NCBI GenBank assembly: GCA_002470185.1
Contig: DKNG01000244.1
Span: 1-6,265, forward strand
DNA length: 6,265 nucleotides
Direction: 5' to 3'
From: Arcobacter sp. UBA7394
Lineage (GTDB): Bacteria > Campylobacterota > Campylobacteria > Campylobacterales > Arcobacteraceae
Under the pieces are notes generated by a model that made no database searches, was not told where the DNA came from, and worked only from the letters and a program-made list of their open reading frames with translations. The position numbers and the translations under genes are program-made. This document shows, in pieces, positions 5,392 through 6,265 of this stretch; positions within the stretch are counted from its first letter, which is position 1, and every line of letters starts with the position of its first letter.

Positions 5392-6265
5392 CTAGTTAAA
5401 GTAATTACTTATAAATCCGCCACCTAGACAATATTCACCATCATATAAAACAAGACTTTGTCCTAAAGTTACTGCTCTTTGAGGCTTGTCAAATTTTACG
5501 ATAACTTTATCTCCATCAGTTGATGTAACAGTACAAGCTTGTTTTTGTTGTCTATATCTAACTTGCGCCATTAATTTATCACCAATTTTAGGTGGATGCT
5601 CTAATACCCAGTGCATATGAGAAGCTTCAACATTTTCATTCATAAGTAATGGATGAACTGTATCTTGTACAACTGTTAAAGTATTGTTTTCAATATCTTT
5701 TTTTGCAGCGTACCATGGTTTATGAATATGCCCATCTGATTCAGTCTCTTTGATACCACCAAGACCAATACCTTTTCTCTGACCTAATGTGTAACAAATA
5801 AGACCTTTGTGTTTTCCTATTACTTTTCCATTTTCATCTATAATATCACCTGGAACGGCTTTTAAATGTTGTGTAATAAAATCATCAAATCTTTGATTTC
5901 CAATAAAACATATACCAGTACTATCTTTTTTATCACTAACTGGAAGATTATGTTCTCTTGCTATTTCTCGAACTTCTTTTTTAGTTAAATCTCCAAGTGG
6001 AAACATTGCTTGTGAAAGTTGTTCACTAGAAAGTGCATGTAAAAAATAAGATTGATCTTTTGAAGAATCTTTTGGTGTGTCTAATACATAGTGGTCTTCA
6101 TGTTTAGATATTTTCGCATAATGTCCCATAGCAATAAAATCAGCACCCATTTTTTTAGCTTCATTTAAAAATACATTAAATTTAATTTCTCTATTACATA
6201 AAATATCTGGATTAGGAGTAAGACCTTTTTTTAAACCTTCTAAAAATACATCAAATACTTTTCCT
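5392..6265 (-). CDS. mnmA: tRNA-specific 2-thiouridylase MnmA, E. coli-like type (5' end beyond the window)
   Basis: The frame is open to the right edge, giving 290 visible codons. The first ATG in view (6148-6150) is internal, because conserved MnmA sequence lies upstream of it. Visible are LTPNPDILCNREIKF with the first catalytic cysteine (visible codon 23), GHYAK, KDQSYFL, and the second cysteine in DSTGICFIG (visible codon 119). The spacing of 96 is close to the 97 in E. coli. The C-terminal part has GLGGI, KPWYAAKKD, HWVLE, RYRQ and CLGGGFI, matching E. coli MnmA (EPWYV, HWVD, RYRQ, CLGGGII) rather than the neighbouring mnmA. About 75-85 N-terminal residues, including the PP-loop, should lie outside the window. 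Same reaction as its neighbour: U34 2-thiolation of tRNA-Lys, -Glu and -Gln. The two catalytic cysteines suggest it is active. The stop is TAG (5392-5394). Confidence 0.95.
   Translation of the reverse strand, partial: GKVFDVFLEGLKKGLTPNPDILCNREIKFNVFLNEAKKMGADFIAMGHYAKISKHEDHYVLDTPKDSSKDQSYFLHALSSEQLSQAMFPLGDLTKKEVREIAREHNLPVSDKKDSTGICFIGNQRFDDFITQHLKAVPGDIIDENGKVIGKHKGLICYTLGQRKGIGLGGIKETESDGHIHKPWYAAKKDIENNTLTVVQDTVHPLLMNENVEASHMHWVLEHPPKIGDKLMAQVRYRQQKQACTVTSTDGDKVIVKFDKPQRAVTLGQSLVLYDGEYCLGGGFISNYFN

Larger units (their letters stand above)
5132..5398 (-). pseudogene. Possible decayed coding remnant, function unknown
   Basis: Three overlapping minus-strand stretches read like protein, each in a different frame and each ended by a stop. 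5324-5398 includes LFKNIGMDSVPPNTINLN. 5160-5333 is 57 codons including FDLLINLPTFITKNILNG and IIPPYTNFEENDLLNH. 5132-5212 includes QRLETRYGIKLSFQDKPKTF. Read in order they would give one C-terminal fragment of about 90 residues with two frameshifts. There is no start codon or ribosome binding site, and the upstream mnmA stop lies at its left side in transcription order, so any N-terminal part is gone. I do not recognise the family. In DNA this AT-rich, protein-like translations can arise by chance, so this is tentative. Confidence 0.3.

Noticed and set aside
5392..6150. Taking the ATG at 6148-6150 as the start of the upstream mnmA
   Set aside because: The same frame continues to the window edge and contains the conserved PNPDxxCN catalytic cysteine region, so that ATG is internal.
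1..6265. CRISPR array, insertion sequence, tRNA or rRNA gene, attachment site
   Set aside because: No regularly spaced direct repeats, transposase-like ORFs or cloverleaf-like sequence were seen on either strand.

Overview
The window is AT-rich, and all five genes run on the minus strand. Gene content points to a Campylobacterota bacterium, most likely the Arcobacter group. The outer-membrane proteins resemble Campylobacter CadF across both domains. The mnmA at 4023-5057 has the Campylobacterota-type 'EPHFV' C-terminal half. I also recall that Arcobacter genomes carry two mnmA genes. The genus is an inference from remembered family features, not from a search.

Layout, in transcription order (high to low coordinates): (1) the 3' part of an mnmA with E. 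coli-like features, running off the right edge; (2) a 334-bp spacer that looks like a decayed minus-strand coding remnant and also holds a plus-strand terminator-like hairpin that could end a small RNA; (3) a complete second mnmA; (4) a 345-bp AT-rich spacer with the prs promoter; (5) prs, making PRPP; (6) and (7) two complete CadF/OmpA-like genes; (8) the 5' end of a third paralogue, starting at TTG and cut by the left edge.

The genes look like separate transcription units rather than one operon. Each of the five visible starts has a TATAAT-like hexamer 29-33 bp upstream, which predicts leaders of about 20-27 nt. Each of the two complete ompA-like genes is followed by a 10-bp stem-loop. Functionally there are three groups: tRNA U34 2-thiolation (two MnmA), nucleotide precursor supply (Prs), and outer-membrane/peptidoglycan anchoring with a possible adhesin role (the CadF-like family).

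Most of the window is ordinary. The items most worth a second look are the 15-bp inverted repeat that encloses the promoter -10 of the second ompA-like gene and could mask its ribosome binding site in read-through RNA; the tandem ompA-like array with a changing number of thrombospondin type-3 repeats; the two MnmA types side by side; and the 5132-5398 spacer. I see no convincing new defence system, mobile element or CRISPR array.
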